This document shows positions 23,653 to 40,948 of a stretch of 64,000 nt of DNA, piece after piece. Every line of letters begins with the position of its first letter. The stretch's first letter is position 1. Below the pieces are notes generated by a model, which saw only the letters and a program-made list of their open reading frames with translations, was not told the DNA's origin and did not search any database. This DNA is from Caprella mutica (taxonomy: Eukaryota > Arthropoda > Malacostraca > Amphipoda > Caprellidae): the NCBI GenBank assembly GCA_947561585.1, contig CANNZV010003165.1, forward strand, positions 1 to 64,000, given 5' to 3'. The position numbers were made by a program, and so were the translations under genes.

Positions 23653-25112
23653 TGCAATTTCAATAATTAGGATGCATGTGATTTATTAAAATCTATAAAA
23701 TAAAAACTTTTTCGTTGACTTTACTACTGTAAAGTTGTAAACCGATATGTAAGGTAACCAATAAAAATTGGGGTAATAATTTATAGTTAAATTAATTTTC
23801 AGAGTTTTTATAACTAAATTTCTCACGCATATAGACTATGAACATTAGTAATATTTTGAGCCAGTGGTTCCTAGAATGGGGTGCCTGGAATTGCTGTTGT
23901 GTTACTTTCTAAAAGTTCGAACGTTGCTGTCAATATCATGTAGAAAATACATGAAGTATATTTAAACTTTTCTAACATCATATTAACCAAATAGGAATAT
24001 TATAATAGTAACTTTTCAATGCAATACAATGCTCAGGGGGTGCCTGAGAAAAGAAAGGGGTGTGGGAGAAAAATACTTTGAGAACAACTGCTTTAAATTT
24101 TGAATTAGAAAATACCCCTATAAGATTTTTAGTAGAAATGTTCGATATCAAAAGGTACGTTCATTTCCAAGTATCTTCCTGAATTAGTTCCGAAATATAA
24201 TAATGGAATTGGAGTGATTACAAAAATCATTGATATTTTAATGGTAAAGCTCTCAGATTGCAATTGTTCTCACAATTATTAATAATTCCAATATTAGCAA
24301 CTACAATTCTTGATAAAAAGATTGGATTTAAATAAAAAGATCGGAATAACCAATCTCTTCAGTAATTCGTAACTTACCCCTTTCTCAAAAGTGTAAAAGT
24401 TAGAGCACAAAAATGAGAGATTTCCATTTTAGAAAATATTTCTCAAGTTAAATTCATTTTGAACTTTGTTTATTTTTTCCATAAAAATTTAATTAATTAA
24501 AAGAAATGGAAGGGTAAGCTCCAAGTTATTGGACAGTTCCAAATTTTTGATAAAACACAGATATTATTTAACTTTTATTAAATAGTTATGCCATGTTCGA
24601 AAACGTGGAACCATCAGATAAGTCAGAACTTACTCAAGTTATTAATTCACCAACAGCTATGAAATTTAATGGGTCAATGAAACATATCAAAAATATAGGA
24701 AAAGTTACATAGGATTAAATTAAACACAAATAATGATGGAGTAAATATAATTCAAATAAAAGTAAAATGCAGTCCTAGTAGTAGATTGCACTTGATTTAT
24801 AGAATAAAAAAAGATAACATATATACAGTGAATCCAGAGGAAAAGAACCTCAATGTAAGGAAATACTGGCTAGATTGAAGCTCTTTTCTATAACAAATCT
24901 AATTAGTTGGTTAATTCTTACACTGACTTAGGAGAATAATGCATGAAATTGTGGCTCAGAATATATAACATAAAATAGGTTAAATTATCATAATATATTC
25001 AGCTTACAAAAGCAATAAAGTGAATAATTTAAGTAGTTTGCTATGTACATCATTCATCAGTGAGAGCAGCTCTCGCAAGAGCTGCTCTCACTGATGAAAG
25101 CTGTGTGCCAGC
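23653..25112. other. Convergent intergenic region (3' ends of two genes)
   Basis: Holds a probable hAT-like MITE at about 23860-24092 (CAGTGGTTCCTAGAA at the left, TTTGAGAACAACTG at the right) and a MITE family 1 copy at about 24513-24640 (GGGTAAGCTCCAAGTTATTG). A perfect inverted repeat, GTGAGAGCAGCTCTCGCAAG with its mirror, spans about 25060-25097 just past the XBP1 stop, in its 3' UTR. No gene. Confidence 0.5.
25060..25097 (-). other. Perfect hairpin in the XBP1 3' UTR
   Basis: ATCAGTGAGAGCAGCTCT is followed within four bases by its reverse complement, giving a stem of about 17 bp. It begins 16 bp after the XBP1 stop codon in transcript order. It could be an mRNA stability element or a small MITE; the sequence does not decide. 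Confidence 0.55.
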
Positions 25113-27748
25113 CTATGAGAGGAATGGCATCAGTTCATCAAATGAACTGCAGTCAAAATGTGAAGGCGAACAATCAGAGTTTTGAGATACAGGCGAAGAT
25201 GCCGACTCGTAATCCGAGTCAGAGTCTCTCTTGTAACTGATGCCAGACTGGAAATGTGAAGCGGATGAGAGAAGAGTAGAGCACTCATTGCTCTCAAAAT
25301 CTTCAACAAGTTCATTCTCAGGTGACATAAGCCAGTCCGCACTGTAAGGAGGTTCATCAGCAACTATGGGTTCAACAATGGTACATTCTGATTGCACTAT
25401 GGTAGATTCTGGATGCACGATAGCAGATTCTTGTTGCACGATGGTAGATTCTTGTTGCACGATGGTAGATTCTTGTTGCACGATAGCAGATTCTGGGTGC
25501 ACATTGGCCTCTGCTTTGAAAGAATCAATCACATCTTCAGTGAGTCTCCTTAGGAAATCTTCATCAATATCAGGTATTTGAATATCCTCTATTTCTTCTT
25601 GGGTATTAATTTGTTCAGTGGATTCACTAATAATGTTATCTGTTACTCCAGCAATGAAAGTGTCAATATTATCAGCATCTTGGTTGAAATCAGGAGTGGT
25701 TATCGTTTCATCAATTAGGTCTTGGATGTTGTAGGTATTGCTCATGTTGCCATTACTAGGTATTTTATTATTGGACTGCTGGGAAGGTAGGATTTGTTTG
25801 AATGACGTAACTGCTTTAGGAACATTTTCACTCTGGATGACTTTAAAAACAGGTTTAAGCGTTTGCGAGTTTGAGGAGACAAAGCTCGTAGGTTGGCTTT
25901 GAATGACTTCAACGGGAGCATTTTGTTTCTGCCGTTGAACAGTGAAAAGTGTCTGTGGTTTTCTCTGACTTGCAAATAACTGACTGTTAGCATCAAGACC
26001 CAAAGGGACACTGCCTTTGCTAAATGCGCTTTGGCCCACGGCTGGGATCCTGCGAGTGCAGCTGACTCAGCGCATTTAGTAGAGACAGGGGTCTTGGTGT
26101 TAACAAGGCAAGAATAAGTCATATCACTGTTCACAGTTTGTGTCACTCCACCTCCATTCATATTGCTACTACCCACTTTGTTTACATTTTGACATGAACA
26201 ATGTTTCATTGAATTTAAAAATTGAGAATTTTTCTCTATTAAAATTTTATTTTGTTCTTTTAAGACTTTAACCATTGCTGTGAGAGCTGTAATTTCCTTT
26301 GATTGTTTTGCAATTCTTCCCTCCATGGAATCCATCTGCATTTTCTTTCTGTCCCGAGCTGTTTGTGCGGCAACTCTGTTCTTCATTTTTCTGAAAGAGA
26401 AAAAGAAACATTAGATATTTGAACATGAATTTAGATACAATCTGTATCTGGTCATCAATTAGGGTAAGTTCCGAGTTATAAAACGGTTATACATTTTTGA
26501 CAATATATAAAAAATATACAACTGTTCCAAGAAGTTATTAGACAGTTCTATACTTTGGATAATATCGAAAAAATTAAGCAAAATATTTCTATTTCATAAA
26601 TCTGAAATTAAATATTAATTTTAACTTGAGGATGTTTTCAAACCAAATTTTTCATGAACCCCTATGCCGAAGTGAGAATATATGTATAGCTATATACTAA
26701 ATTATTCTTATATACCTTTTCAAATTTTGTATCTTTAAATGACTGGATAAACCTGTTAATACTTTCATATTAACAAACATAACATAAATGTGTATTTTCA
26801 TAGTTGCCAAGCAGTATTGTGATTTCTTTAAATCTTATATATTTTTAATGTTTCGTTTGCTTATATATTACAATAATATCAATTTGATTATTTTATTATG
26901 TTCAAATTAATTCAGGGAAATGAAGAGTTAAATATTTAAATCTTAAAATGGTGACCTGTGTTATGAAAAAAAATCAATTTCTAAATTTTAAAATTTCCAC
27001 TAAACTAACATCTTTCCTGCCATAGTTTAGAATATGGTTTCTCAATTTTTATTGGTATACCAGCAGGCTAACAGCCATCAAAATCATGGATAACAATTGA
27101 AATTATGTATGCATTTATTAAAGTACAACTGTACAAGTTATTTTAATACTTAAGTTAATTTAGAAATTAAATAAGAATTAGGCTCTGGGTATATATTTAA
27201 TAAAATGAGAATTAGATACATATTTAATAAAATAAGAATTATATATTTAATAAATATACCTAAGTAAAATATTATTATATACCTAAAATCCTAAATAACT
27301 AGTCAGGTACCTAATTACTTTATTGTTTTTTACTGTTGATAACTCGTAAGTTACCCTAGATAGGTAGATAGAGTAAATGTCACCTAAACACAGCTACCTA
27401 TCTAGGTTAGGCTAATCAGGCCGCTATGTGACGTTATTCTCACCTTCTCATGACTTTCTGGTCCACACTCAAATGGTCCAGCCTCTGCCTCTTTCTGGGA
27501 GGTTTGGATTCACTACTCAGGTCTATGTAGTCCATAGGCTCTTCTTTAACGGGAGAACTGAAGAGATTGGACGTATTTTTGCTAAGTAAATTATTGGTGT
27601 ACGGAGACAAAAGTCGTGAGGGGAATGTGACGATTGGTGACGTGGCAGACACGGAAATATTTGTCTGCGATGGTTGAACACTTAATGGCTTCATATTAAA
27701 ACTTTTTGAAGATTTAGGAACAGATATAACAATTGTTTTCGCAGCCAT
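25113..27748 (-). CDS. XBP1: XBP1, bZIP factor of the unfolded protein response
   Basis: Exon 1 is 27748-27444 and exon 2 is 26390-25113. A normal intron (donor GTGAG, acceptor CTTTCAG) splits the codon just before the basic region. Residues 103-118 (KMKNRVAAQTARDRKK) are the XBP1 basic region, followed by a heptad zipper to about residue 155. The unspliced frame stops at 25742 (317 residues). Removing the 20-nt segment 26058-26039 shifts frame and opens a 520-residue form ending at 25113, rich in acidic and Q/S stretches with a C-terminal activation segment (DSDSDYESASSP, FDELMPFL). The spliced form is a nuclear activator of ER chaperone, ERAD and secretory genes. Residues of about 390-405 repeat TIVQQES. 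XBP1 itself is a known UPR target, and the upstream region fits that. Confidence 0.93.
26039..26058 (-). other. XBP1: Putative IRE1-cleaved cytoplasmic intron of XBP1, 20 nt
   Basis: On the minus strand CAGCTG|C and CAGCCG|T both fit the IRE1 loop consensus CNGCNG|N. The first loop is closed by GAGT/ACTC, the second by CC/GG plus a wobble pair. Cutting after each sixth base removes 26058-26039 (20 nt) and joins the bZIP frame to the long downstream frame, giving ...AESA|VGQSAF. ESA just before the cut is the conserved position in XBP1. 20 has the same remainder modulo 3 as the 26-nt vertebrate and 23-nt fly and worm introns. Confidence 0.85.
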
Positions 27749-28080
27749 TGTGGATCCTCTGATATTCTAATAGGTATAATAAAGATATAAAATTTATGGT
27801 TGGCAGTAAGGATCCACGCAACCTACTCCGACGCCAACTTTACTCAGACTGAAACTGCCATAGTAACTCTGAAGTTCTGAACCGATGTCAACAAACAATA
27901 TTATGATGCAATAGTTAACATTTTCATAAAATCTACAATAAAATAATACATATAAAGTATGTTATTTACCATTTAACTTTATTTTTATTATATGTGGAAA
28001 AGAATATCAAAATGAATCAAAAATATTGAATAAAAGATTGAAATGTTATCTTTATAGCGTAGTGCAATGAAATGTGTTTG

Positions 28081-28116
28081 CACGTGATTGGCTGAAAATG
28101 CCATGACGTCACGCCC
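28081..28116 (-). promoter_or_regulatory. Putative XBP1 promoter cluster: CACGTG, CCAAT box, CRE
   Basis: Within 36 bp lie CACGTG (28081), ATTGG (a CCAAT box on the XBP1 strand, 28087-28091) and TGACGTCA (28104-28111). This is about 335 bp upstream of the XBP1 start codon. CRE/UPRE-like and CCAAT elements are what ATF6- and bZIP-responsive UPR promoters use. It is not a canonical ERSE in spacing. No other gene lies close on this side. Confidence 0.5.
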
Positions 28117-28167
28117 TTCCAACTGGCATTAACAACAGCTGATAACTCTCAGCTGACGAAATATTTT

Positions 28168-28346
28168 ACGTAGTTACGAATTATCGAACACGTCTACTTT
28201 TTTGATCATAGATTGATAAAATATATTATTATTTACTGTTTATTTTAATTGGTGTATAGCAATTAAAATACAAGTTAAATAATAATAATATGGTACTATT
28301 TCTTACATGACGGAAGATTTTGAACTGTCCGATAATTCGTATTTTA
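28168..28346. mobile_element. MITE family 1 copy next to the XBP1 promoter
   Basis: Left AGTTACGAATTATCGAACAC; right ends with GTCCGATAATTCGTATTTTA then CCCT. The last 12 bases are duplicated just after the end (GCGTATTTTACCCT). Confidence 0.6.
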
Positions 28347-28646
28347 CCCTGCGTATTTTACCCTTAAAGACATCTCTGATGATGTCTTTAATTTCTCCAT
28401 TTAATAATGGTACATTCATAGGCAATATTAACTAAAAATATTAATAGTAGCTAGGTACTGTATTAACTAATTATGTTTTTCAATATATAAGTTTTCTCAA
28501 ATCTGAACATTTAAAGTTTTATACTATACAAATCATTTATTTCACATTGAACCATTTATATGCTAAAAATAACTTACACATATAGTTAATAGCTAAATAA
28601 ATAACTAATAAGTGTACAGATATATATTAGGTACTAGCTAGCGCTA

Positions 28647-28855
28647 GGGTTAGTTGCAAGTTATCGGACTGTTTCATATTTTCGATCGTATAAGAAAATA
28701 TCAAATAATAATCAATATTTACTATATTAATTAGTATCCATGATATCTAAAGGTATCATGGATACTAATTAATATAAAGGTAAATAATAATTACAGGTAT
28801 ACTTTTTCCTTACGTGATCGAAAAAGTGGAACAGTCGATAACTTCGAACTCACCC
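28647..28855. mobile_element. MITE family 1 copy with intact central palindrome
   Basis: Left GGGTTAGTTGCAAGTTATCG; right CGATAACTTCGAACTCACCC. The centre holds AGTATCCATGATATCTAAAG mirrored by GGTATCATGGATACT. TA precedes the left end (28645-28646). Confidence 0.7.
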
Positions 28856-29686
28856 ATGATCACCACTAGTAACTAGTGTAAAAGAGGCTTTATCTACATT
28901 TTCCTATAGAAATTATATACGATATTATAATAGGTCTGAACACAATTAGAATTGGTCGCTACATCCGGCTTTATTTAATGGCTAAATACCATTCAAATTA
29001 TACGAGGTTGATCGCGATAAGAGTCATGGTTGTTTACAGCTAGACATGTATATCCTGTTAATAGATAAAATGGTAACGTAAGCGCCATTTTCAAACGGAT
29101 AGTACCTGGTACATTGTACTTAAATACTACGATAGTACATCTCTCATTTCAGAAGGGGTGTGTACCGATTACACATGAGAAACACATTGTGTACCGAAGA
29201 GATAACTCAGTAGGTAGGGTAAGTTACAAATTATCGAACATTTCATACTTTCTATCACATAAGAAATGTAACTAGTTATTTTTATAGGAATTCATGGATG
29301 TAAATAATTATTACATATTTTTTCTTAAATGATTAGAATGTTCGATAATTTACCACTTACTCTACACAGTCTACATTAACAACTTAAAGTTAGCCCCATA
29401 ATCCGTAGTAATATTGTTAAGGGAGAGCGAGTCTCATTTTCCTTAAATAGTCTTTAATTCTCTCAGTCTATAATATTTTCGGGATCTATAGTTTTTAGAG
29501 CATATTGTCCCAGCCCTGATTATGAATATAGAAGCAGATATATGAACGTTCTTTGATAGCTACAGGTTATTAATTCATCCATTTAACAGAATTTAAAGAA
29601 ACTTAGGAAATCAGTACTTTTCCGTGAAATAGTTAATAACTTTAGTTCAGATACCATCCGGTTGAGTATTTTCCTCAATTCAAATA

Positions 29687-29887
29687 CAGTAAAACTACTG
29701 AGTTATGAAATGCACCCGAGTTATGACGTATTTTCTATTTAAATTATAGAAAACGATATAAGTCATGAATTTCGTACTAGTTATCCCTCAAAAGACCATA
29801 GTTTTCTCCAAGATTGTAACCATAGAAAACTATCAGCGTCCCTGAGTTATGAAGAAACCATTACTTCATAACTCAGGGGTTCCACTG
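29687..29887. mobile_element. 201-bp pogo/Tigger-like MITE with TA duplication
   Basis: The left end CAGTAAAACTACTGAGTTAT pairs with ATAACTCAGGGGTTCCACTG at the right. TA flanks both ends (29685-29686 and 29888-29889). ACAGT(G/A)RAAC-type ends with a TA duplication are typical of pogo-group Tc1/mariner elements. GAGTTATGA recurs inside. Confidence 0.65.
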
Positions 29888-30450
29888 TACTAATTCTACA
29901 CACTGCAACATAGAAAATGGAAGAAAACAATTGAAGTATAGTACATATTATTTTATTGTTAAAACTGATTCTTAAAAAACTCTTCCTAGGAGAAAATCAT
30001 AAATGCACCATCACTGGAATTACCCTAATTAAAGTCCATTAAAATAACTTAATAGATGCACACACACATAGCACACTAATAAGTAGGTAGCGTAAATCAA
30101 CAAGTTGCAGTGACACTTCAATTGAATAAAGGGTGCATGATAGAAAATAGCACTTAAATGGTAGAACATGTTTCATCTTTTGAAGTCTTTAGGAAATGTT
30201 TAAACTTGCTAAAAACATGTTTAAAGTTTACCTTACATATGTGAACATGTTTCAGCTTGATAAAAACATGTTTGAACTACTTTTAAATATCGACCGTTTA
30301 CGTAGACTTTATTGAGCATTTCGTGAGTCAAATTTTAAAGAGACTTACTAAGCTTCAGGGGTAAATTTTCAATTACCGTTACTCACTACTTTTGATATGA
30401 AACACCTGCAGAGTGTCGGTAATTGAGCCCTTACCCTATGCTGTAGAACT

Positions 30451-30632
30451 CCTCTATAGTGAATGTAGGGTCTTGAGTAATGAAGTAGACTGTATAGTGA
30501 ACCAATTTTCTTAAGTCTGCCATAAAATGGCAATTAGTCTTAGAAAACTGATGGTCATTTCATGAAAGACTAAATAAATTTGTTCACTGTACGGGGTAGT
30601 TCTCTTACTCAGGACTCTACATTCACTATAGA
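30451..30632. mobile_element. MITE family 2, second copy
   Basis: CCTCTATAGTGAATGTAGGG at the left is mirrored by CTACATTCACTATAGATG at the right. The inner block GTCTGCCATAAAATGGCA matches the copy at 1282-1446. Confidence 0.7.
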
Positions 30633-31624
30633 TGAACGTTAAACATATAGCTGTATATTCTTCCAGGAATGCATTTTATAGTTTGAAGTTAGTAGCCATT
30701 ATTATTGCGATAATACAAATATCTTTCAAACTATCGGCCAAATTATAATAAAATAAAAATATTGCGAATTTTAACAAAAAAAAAAAAAAAAAAAAACAAG
30801 AGTATATTTTTACTTTTCTTGCGGCACATTATAAAAAAATCAACTCTTTGTCAGAATTGGACCTAGTGATTAAATTTATTAGAGAAATGGTGAGATACGA
30901 AGAAAGGGAAGTTATGAAATATAGGACACTTTCACATTCACGATCATGTAATGAATCAATATATAATTTAACATTTTAACTAGTTATTTCAATTACTAAA
31001 CAGTTTCCACTTATATGATCGAAAAGGTGAAACCGTCCGAAAACACAGAACGTACCCTTTTCTTTCTTCAAATTAGAATAATGGGGTAAATAATCAGTAA
31101 CCGAACACTTTCCATATACCGGTGATGGCATTAAATTACACTACACTAACTGAATCTAGTACCGGTATATGCAGAGCATCGGTAATTGAGTAAATACCCT
31201 AGTTAAGATATTCTCCTAGAGCTAAATATTGCAAAGAACTGCACAATGTAAACGGGTATTCTTTACAGTCACCATAAACTAGTAAGAAATATTGACACCA
31301 CCATAGAAATTCAATTGTCATCCATGAACAATTTTTCTTAAACTATGGTAAGTTCTAAATTATCGAACAATTTCAATTTTCAATCATAAAGCAAACTTTA
31401 TAAGTTATAGCTAATTTAGCTAACTCTGGTATCCATGATGCCTGCAGGTATCAGGGATACCAATTAAAATAAAATCTCATATGATCGAAGATATGGAACC
31501 ATCTGATAATTCAAAACAAACCTTATCGAATGTTATGATTTTCTTTTCAATCAGAAGAAAACTGCAGTTAGCCAAGACTGTAAACAGTCGCATCAATGTA
31601 TGATAAAAACAATAAAAAAGGCTG

Positions 31625-38824
<7,200 letters not shown>

Positions 38825-39424
38825 CGTGAATTCATGGAATAATTAGAACTTCTATACCTGAAAGCGATTAACAATCCTAATTAGACATTGTGTTAGTGCA
38901 CACTGTAAAGTGGTAAACAGTATAAGGTAAGTTCAACTTGAAAAATCTGCATTTGGTGCACAAAATTCCACTGACTTACGAAAAGCTGAAAAAATCCACC
39001 AAGAATTTCTAATAATTTGGCTGATCCACTAACATTTTCCCAATTTATATACCAAAAATTAATGGTAACAGGAATAAATAGCTAAAAAATCCACCAACTT
39101 TGCTTGAATATTATTTTTAAAGGGGAAAAAATTTACCACAAAATACAGACTGTAAGTTAGGTAGCTACATGGGATTGGGAACAATCTTTAATCCAGGCAA
39201 AATAGTATGTCTCATAAACTCTCCAGCTCACTTCAAAATTCACCAAATTTCTGAATCTAAAAGCTGAGTGGCACACCACAGTGCAGTGCACCACTGTACA
39301 TTCTATTAGATTGGTAATTTGAAAGAAGATTAATGGGAGCAAGTAATGATAACGGACCAGAAAACTATATTTTAGTTTTATTTAGACAAACCTAATAAAT
39401 GATATTATTAATGATTATACATTA
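38825..39424. other. 5' flank of STT3A up to the LTR element
   Basis: Probable 5' UTR exon from about 38857. About 38926-39165 is a diverged copy of the ATTCCACC element seen at 45827-46065 (blocks GGTGCACAAAATTCCACTGA, AAAAATCCACCAA, CCACAAAATACAGACTG). No ORF of note. Confidence 0.5.
39420..39424. repeat. 5-bp target site duplication, left (CATTA)
   Basis: CATTA directly before the 5' LTR is repeated directly after the 3' LTR at 44684-44688. Confidence 0.9.
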
Positions 39425-39969
39425 TGTGGTAACTTGCTGTACTAATCTGTGATTACAAAAATGGTTGGAAGCGGCAAGCCACTGATAATGACAGAGGATT
39501 TTTTGAAGTGACGAGAGAGAGTTTGAGACCTGGTTCTGTAAAGTGTTCTGTGAGTGTTTCAAGCTTTGTCTGTGACAAAAGTGTTTTGTAAGTAACGTGT
39601 TACTTGCCTAACGGTTAGGTAGTTTTTGGGAGTACTTGTTGTACTAGCGTCGGTTTACTTTGGAAGTAAACCACGTAGTGGTGAGTTGCTTTCCTAAGCA
39701 CGCAAGTTGAGGTTTGCATTTTGTGTGATTTGCTTCCTAGGTACAACCTTTTTGTACTGTGAGTACAAGAAGTGTTTACCGGTTGTCTCATCATACGGTT
39801 GTACGTTGTACAATCAGGTGTGAGTTGGCCAGTTAAAGGGGTGGTTGGAGACTGTGCAAGAGTTCTAGGAACTCGCAACTAGGATTGCAGTTAGTTTTTG
39901 CTTTGGCTAACTAACCAGTGACGTCACTGCATCAGCTCTTGGGAGCTAGCAACTGAGGTTGTTCCTTCA
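39425..39969 (+). repeat. 5' LTR
   Basis: 545 bp starting TGTGGTAACTTG and ending TTCCTTCA. It contains the palindromic CRE-like CAGTGACGTCACTG near 39916-39929, a plausible promoter element. Confidence 0.92.
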
Positions 39970-40006
39970 AGCTATCTAGGCTTTATCACATCTTTGTGAC
40001 GTCATC

Positions 40007-40948
40007 ATGTCTGACTCTGAGAAAGCAGGCAAGACTGATACTGGTTCTTCTAGTGAGGGACCAGGGATGTCTGGGACATCCGGTATGATTGATATTGGCC
40101 AATTGGCAAGCATTTTAATGCAGGCCAAGGGGCCAATTATTGATCGGTTGGGGAGAGCTCTCCCCAAGTTCAGTGGCGATGGCACAGTTGATGTGTCAGA
40201 GTGGCTGGACGACTTCGAACGTCGCTGTCGCAGCGAGCGGGTCGAACCCCAAGAGGTCGTGGACTTCTTGCTCGAGGGCAACGCCGCTCGAGTATTCCGT
40301 GCCATGAGGGTGTCGGAAGCCTCTCAGTGGGAGGTAGTCAAGGGAGTACTGCTGGCTCAGTATGGTATGTCCCGGCAGGAAGCGTACAGACGTTTCACGT
40401 CTCGTCAGCTTTTATCTGGCGAGGCTGTGGACGTTTATGTTGACGACCTGCAGCGCTTCGGTGCTAGGATGGAGGTGAAAACCGATTGTATGGTTTTCAG
40501 AGTGAAGTTCTTTGAAGGACTCCTCCCCTCCATCCATAAGTGGGCAGTGATGCTCCCAGAGGCGTACACCTCTGACTTTGACATTTTGGTGTCAAAGGTG
40601 CGTGACAGATTGTCCGCACAGAGGGATGCCTCAGGCCAGTCTGGGACAGGCCAGGCCACCAGAGTGGCTACTGCCTCCAGGAGGCAAGGGCTTTCTTGCC
40701 CACGGTGCCAGGGTCCTCACCGGGTGAGAGATTGCACCCAAAGACGTCGCTCCAAGGTGATGCAGACGGGCAAGCCCTCTTCACATGGGCGAAACTTATG
40801 TTTCACCTGTGGGAAGCCCGGGCATTTTGCCCGGGAGTGCCCTGACAGTCCTGTGACTGTCGCGTCATCCGCTGGTGATGCGGGTTTTTCCGAGGAGGCT
40901 GTGGTAAGGGGCACCGCAACCTCCATCGGAGAAACCATGGAAGAGTAA
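40007..40948 (+). CDS. gag: Gag of the LTR retrotransposon
   Basis: 313 residues. The middle (about 50-200) resembles the retrotransposon Gag capsid family (LPKFSGDG, VSEWLDDFERR, then YRRFTSRQLLSGE and a VYVDDLQRF segment). Two zinc knuckles follow near residues 232 and 267: a variant CPRCQGPHRVRDC (C-X2-C-X3-H-X4-C) and a canonical CFTCGKPGHFAREC. It forms the particle and binds element RNA. The stop TAA at 40946 lies 70 nt inside an open pol-frame overlap that starts after a TGA at 40876-40878. Confidence 0.9.
   Translation: MSDSEKAGKTDTGSSSEGPGMSGTSGMIDIGQLASILMQAKGPIIDRLGRALPKFSGDGTVDVSEWLDDFERRCRSERVEPQEVVDFLLEGNAARVFRAMRVSEASQWEVVKGVLLAQYGMSRQEAYRRFTSRQLLSGEAVDVYVDDLQRFGARMEVKTDCMVFRVKFFEGLLPSIHKWAVMLPEAYTSDFDILVSKVRDRLSAQRDASGQSGTGQATRVATASRRQGLSCPRCQGPHRVRDCTQRRRSKVMQTGKPSSHGRNLCFTCGKPGHFARECPDSPVTVASSAGDAGFSEEAVVRGTATSIGETMEE

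Larger units (their letters stand above)
28856..31624. other. Spacer between XBP1 and STT3A, mostly MITEs
   Basis: No gene. It contains MITE family 1 copies at 29217-29362 (TA on both sides), about 30909-31058 and 31346-31523, a pogo-like MITE (29687-29887) and a family 2 MITE (30451-30632). A one-ended relic of the 1691-1859 element lies near 29465-29520. There is a run of 20 or more A at about 30775-30797. Confidence 0.6.

Noticed and set aside
39615..39878. 87-codon ORF present identically in both LTRs (minus strand)
   Set aside because: Antisense in the LTR; identity only reflects the identical LTRs.
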